Origin: Lutispora sp003527145 | GTDB lineage: Bacteria; Bacillota; Clostridia; Lutisporales; Lutisporaceae | Direction of reading: 5' to 3' | Length of the DNA: 64,000 bases | Assembly: GCA_029983695.1 (NCBI GenBank) | Contig: JASBZB010000023.1 | Span: forward strand, 1 to 64,000 | In this document: in pieces, positions 60,825 to 64,000 of the stretch | Position numbering within the stretch: the stretch's first letter is position 1 | Layout of the letters: each line of letters opens with the position of its first letter | Notes under the pieces: model-generated | Told to the model about the DNA's origin: nothing | The model's input: the letters and a program-made list of their open reading frames with translations, nothing else | Databases searched by the model: none | Program-made: the position numbers and the translations under genes

Positions 60825-63800
60825 ATGAAGAATAGGAAATTGTTCAAAGTATTATCTATGTTTATAATAATAATTATGGTAATTTCAGTAAATATTGAAA
60901 TTACTGACATGAGGAATATACAAAAAACTTTATCTAATGAACACTTTATACAGATACAAATGGGGCAGATTTGGGCAGCAGCACCAGTATATTATTATTA
61001 TGATAAATATGAGGTTACTGGTTCTTATTACTGGTATGCATCAGAACCATATATATATAGTGATAGAGGTGGTAGAAATAGATATGGACATTCACAGTGG
61101 GAGATTGATTCAGAAACTGGATATTTTTCTACTTATAACTATAGTTCGGCTTGTTCAAATTATGAAGCTAGAGGAAAGATATTAATATATGGTGGAACCA
61201 ATGAGGATGGTCCAACTTGGGCAAGAAAAGCCATATTATATAACACTAGAGCAAAAGGAGCTATAGTCCAATCTAATATTATAGGCGAGGAATTCACTTA
61301 TCCAAGTAATGGAGTTTTCACAGATGGATATTGGTATGTTAGAAAAGGTCTTGTAAATACTAATCCGACCCTAACCGTAACCCAACCTACATCTAATAGC
61401 ATATTCGGTACGAAAGACATTGCGATAATTCCCCAGATATCAGTATCAGATCCGGACAATAATGCCCTGACCTGCAAATACTATGTAGATGAAGTGCTGA
61501 AGGAGACAAAGACTGTTGCAGGTAATACACAGACCGCTCAGACAGTGAGTTTTACTGCACTAAATATGAACACATTATTGGAAGGAACTCATAAAATGAG
61601 GTTTGAAGTATCCGACGGATCACTGACTGCCCAGGCTGCAATAGACTTCAGAATAGATAAGACTCCGCCGGTAATATCCACTCTTAATGCAACAACAACA
61701 GACAACAGCATCACAATAACAGGAGGTGCCTCAGATGCTGTAGCAGGCATGGATTCACTGCCCTATAACTATACGGTAACAGATGGCACAAGCACTTATC
61801 AGAGCGGTTGGAAGGCGGGGACCACACATGTACAAGCTTCCCTGCAGCCTAACAGGAACTATACAGCAAAGTTGGAAGCAAGGGATAAAGTAGGAAATAT
61901 ATCGCAAAAAACCATAACAGTTTACACAAAGGCTCAGAAACCCACAGTAACAGCAAGCAATGCTGCTGCAACAGCAATAGATATAATAGTAAGCGACAAT
62001 AATCCATCAAACACCCAATACCAGATAATGGCGGGAACTAAGTATATAAGCTCTGCTGGAATACTAGCAGATGCTCCTCAATGGATAACACTGTCAAATA
62101 AAAGGATAAGAGCAACGGGGCTGACACCCAATACGACCTATGGCATAACAGCAAAAGCAAGGAACGGAGCAATCGAAGAGACACAGATGAGTGCAGGAAT
62201 AAATGCAACAACACTGCCAAGGGCGCCGGAGAATGTAACGACATATCCGGATAAACATTCTATAACGCTGGCATGGTCGGCAATGCCCAATATACTAAGC
62301 TATGAAGTATCAAAAGATGGGAGCATAGTATCGGGGCTGACAACCACAACCTATATACATCAAGGCCTTATGCCAAACACTCAGCATACTTACAAAGTGA
62401 GAGCGGTTAACAAAGGCGGAGCCGGGGACTGGAGCAGCACAATTACAGCATACACCCTGCCTGACCCGCCAGGGGTACCGGTAAATTTGAGAGCGGAAGC
62501 AGCCCAGAACGAAATAAGGCTTAACTGGGACCCAGTAGAGGGGGCAACGAGCTACGACCTAGAAGCAGATAACAAAATAATAGAAAGTATCACAGCAACA
62601 AGCTATACCCATGGCGGATTGCTGCCAAACACTCAGCATACCTATAGGGTGAGAGCTAAGAACCGAGGAGGAGCAGGAGCTTGGAGCGACCTTCTGACAA
62701 AGGATACACTGCCGGAGCCCCCGGGGATGCCTGTAGGGCTGCAGATAAAAGAAACAACCAAAGGCACAATCACACTGATATGGAATAGTACGGATAGAGC
62801 AGAGAGCTATGATATAGAAGCTGACGGAGCGATAATAGGCAGCACTACGGAAACGACCTATATACACCAAGGGTTGGCAGCAGACACCCAGCATACCTAC
62901 AAAATAAAGGCGAGAAACAGAGGCGGAGAAAGCGGATGGACAGCAGAGGTCATAGCAAAGACACTGCCTGAAAAGCCTAGTATGCCCAATAATCTCACAG
63001 CAACAGCGGGGACCAGGGAAATAATAATAATCTGGGACAATGCAGAAAGAGCCGCAGAATACGATGTAGAGGCAGATGGAGCCTTAATAGCTACAATAAC
63101 AGGCACAAGCTATACCCATGAAGGACTGGCATCCGACACGAAACATACCTATAGGGTAAAAGCCAGAAATGCAGGAGGAGAAAGCGGCTATAGTGCTATG
63201 GTAACAGTATACACTCTGACTGAGTCCGAAGGCATGACCCTTGCCAACGTAGCGGCAGTAGTTACAAACACAAGCATAACCCTCATGTGGGATGCAGTGG
63301 CGGCAGACACAGAATATGACGTGGAGGTTGATGGGGAAATAAAGAACAACGGAAAGAATACCGTGTATATACACAGCGGACTAGAACCGGTAAGCCATCA
63401 CACCTATAAAGTTAGACCCAGAATAGGCGGAGAAGCAGGTCCGTGGTGTGCGGTGCTGGCTGTATCCACATTGCCCAATCCTCCTGATGCACCAAATAAT
63501 ATAAGTGCCATAGTCACAAATACTACTATACAACTGATGTGGGATGCAGAAGAAGGAGCCACAGGCTATGACATAGAGATAGACGGCAACATGATTGAAA
63601 GCACAACAGACACCATATTTATACACAAAGATCTTATCCCCGGGACACAGCACAGCTATAGGATAAGAGCAAGGAACATAGCAGGAGCTACACCCTGGAG
63701 TGAGGCTATAGTTAAAAGCACTATAAAGCCTACCTATATGATAGAAGCAGAAGCGGGACAAGAATACCGCATAGCATTGACAGCCATGGGAATGCAGGAA

Positions 63801-64000
63801 TTCAAGGGAATGAAGATAGTGTTGAAATATAACCCGGAAGAAGTAGAGATAATAGACCTTTGTGAAGAGACGAAGGAGATAGAGCTTGAAAGCGGAAACA
63901 TACCCGGTACTGACATAGCCATAATACATGCAGACGGAAGGATAGAACTGGAAGTAGATAAGATGATAGCTGCAGGAAAAGCCTGGACAGGAGTAATGAA
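60825..64000 (+). CDS. Partial giant secreted fibronectin type III protein (runs off window)
   Basis: Open from an ATG at 60825 (AGGAGGGA at 60813-60820) to the window end, at least 1058 codons with no stop, so only the N-terminal part is seen. Signal segment LSMFIIIIMVISVNI at 10-24. Residues about 45-185 are a Tyr/Gly/Trp-rich region of no recognised family (VYYYYDKYEV, YGHSQWEIDS, YGGTNEDGPTWARKA). Then come Ig/Fn3-like modules from about 186, six clear Fn3 domains from about 465 to 965 (PDKHSITLAWS, NEIRLNWDPVEGA and so on), and a domain with LKYNPEEVEIIDL that matches the C-terminal domain of the preceding protein. Same operon as that protein, 44 bases apart. Confidence 0.85.
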   Translation, partial: MKNRKLFKVLSMFIIIIMVISVNIEITDMRNIQKTLSNEHFIQIQMGQIWAAAPVYYYYDKYEVTGSYYWYASEPYIYSDRGGRNRYGHSQWEIDSETGYFSTYNYSSACSNYEARGKILIYGGTNEDGPTWARKAILYNTRAKGAIVQSNIIGEEFTYPSNGVFTDGYWYVRKGLVNTNPTLTVTQPTSNSIFGTKDIAIIPQISVSDPDNNALTCKYYVDEVLKETKTVAGNTQTAQTVSFTALNMNTLLEGTHKMRFEVSDGSLTAQAAIDFRIDKTPPVISTLNATTTDNSITITGGASDAVAGMDSLPYNYTVTDGTSTYQSGWKAGTTHVQASLQPNRNYTAKLEARDKVGNISQKTITVYTKAQKPTVTASNAAATAIDIIVSDNNPSNTQYQIMAGTKYISSAGILADAPQWITLSNKRIRATGLTPNTTYGITAKARNGAIEETQMSAGINATTLPRAPENVTTYPDKHSITLAWSAMPNILSYEVSKDGSIVSGLTTTTYIHQGLMPNTQHTYKVRAVNKGGAGDWSSTITAYTLPDPPGVPVNLRAEAAQNEIRLNWDPVEGATSYDLEADNKIIESITATSYTHGGLLPNTQHTYRVRAKNRGGAGAWSDLLTKDTLPEPPGMPVGLQIKETTKGTITLIWNSTDRAESYDIEADGAIIGSTTETTYIHQGLAADTQHTYKIKARNRGGESGWTAEVIAKTLPEKPSMPNNLTATAGTREIIIIWDNAERAAEYDVEADGALIATITGTSYTHEGLASDTKHTYRVKARNAGGESGYSAMVTVYTLTESEGMTLANVAAVVTNTSITLMWDAVAADTEYDVEVDGEIKNNGKNTVYIHSGLEPVSHHTYKVRPRIGGEAGPWCAVLAVSTLPNPPDAPNNISAIVTNTTIQLMWDAEEGATGYDIEIDGNMIESTTDTIFIHKDLIPGTQHSYRIRARNIAGATPWSEAIVKSTIKPTYMIEAEAGQEYRIALTAMGMQEFKGMKIVLKYNPEEVEIIDLCEETKEIELESGNIPGTDIAIIHADGRIELEVDKMIAAGKAWTGVM

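Noticed and set aside
60937..61185. 82-residue plus-strand frame near the start of the second Fn3 gene
   Set aside because: It is in a different frame from the continuous coding sequence that begins at 60825 with a good ribosome site and stays open to the window end.

Overview
The window looks like a chromosomal segment of a Gram-positive, low-to-moderate GC anaerobe of the class Clostridia that has an S-layer and lives on amino acids and peptides. The reasons are strong Shine-Dalgarno sites (AGGAGG/GAGGTGA) before almost every gene, frequent TTG/GTG starts, heavy use of ATA and AGA/AGG codons, secreted proteins with S-layer-type N-termini, the lysine-fermentation enzymes Kal and Kce, and the Firmicutes gene order fsa-glpX-rho-(rpmE-tdk). 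No rRNA, tRNA, CRISPR array or phage genes were seen. Taxonomy below class level is not claimed.

Layout. 0-9.8 kb: two large S-layer/Ig-repeat proteins on the minus strand, a small coiled-coil protein, and a three-SLH-domain protein on the plus strand. 9.9-16.9 kb: housekeeping carbon metabolism (phosphoglucomutase, transaldolase-like FSA, GlpX), the kal-kce lysine-fermentation pair, a zinc-ribbon protein and Rho. 17.2-24.4 kb: a peptide-type block (PucR regulator, two M29/NicX-like metalloenzymes flanking an OPT transporter, PepD dipeptidase) that sits exactly between rho and rpmE, which are normally adjacent. 24.5-27.0 kb: rpmE, tdk and an M17 leucyl aminopeptidase. 27.1-30.2 kb (minus strand): 2-keto-3-deoxygluconate (KDG) kinase, KDPG aldolase, a VOC protein and an IclR regulator.

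30.4-51.2 kb is the most interesting region. It holds a hydantoin-racemase-like protein, an IS630 element, an ATZ/TRZ-type amidohydrolase, a complete dipeptide-type ABC importer, four tandem paralogous amidohydrolases, the importer's binding lipoprotein, two N-carbamoyl-amino-acid hydrolases, a D-hydantoinase/dihydropyrimidinase and an aminotransferase. Together they spell a route: import of a small N-heterocycle or cyclised amino-acid derivative, deamination to a hydantoin, ring opening to an N-carbamoyl amino acid, decarbamoylation and transamination. A repeated 18-bp IclR-type operator (TGTTTTGC...GAAAC) lies on both sides of the KDG operon promoter and again in front of the racemase, so the sugar-acid operon and the hydantoin cluster are probably co-regulated. 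My speculative reading is that the pair handles glycation-type adducts (2-amino-imidazolone ring plus a 3-deoxy-hexulosonate-type carbon skeleton); creatinine or purine/pterin-like compounds are the main alternatives.

51.4-55.7 kb: a MacB-like ABC exporter operon (ATPase, FtsX permease, HlyD adaptor). 56.1-64.0 kb: two giant secreted fibronectin-type-III proteins; the first also has two PA14 domains, and the second runs off the window end. They share a cohesin-like C-terminal domain.
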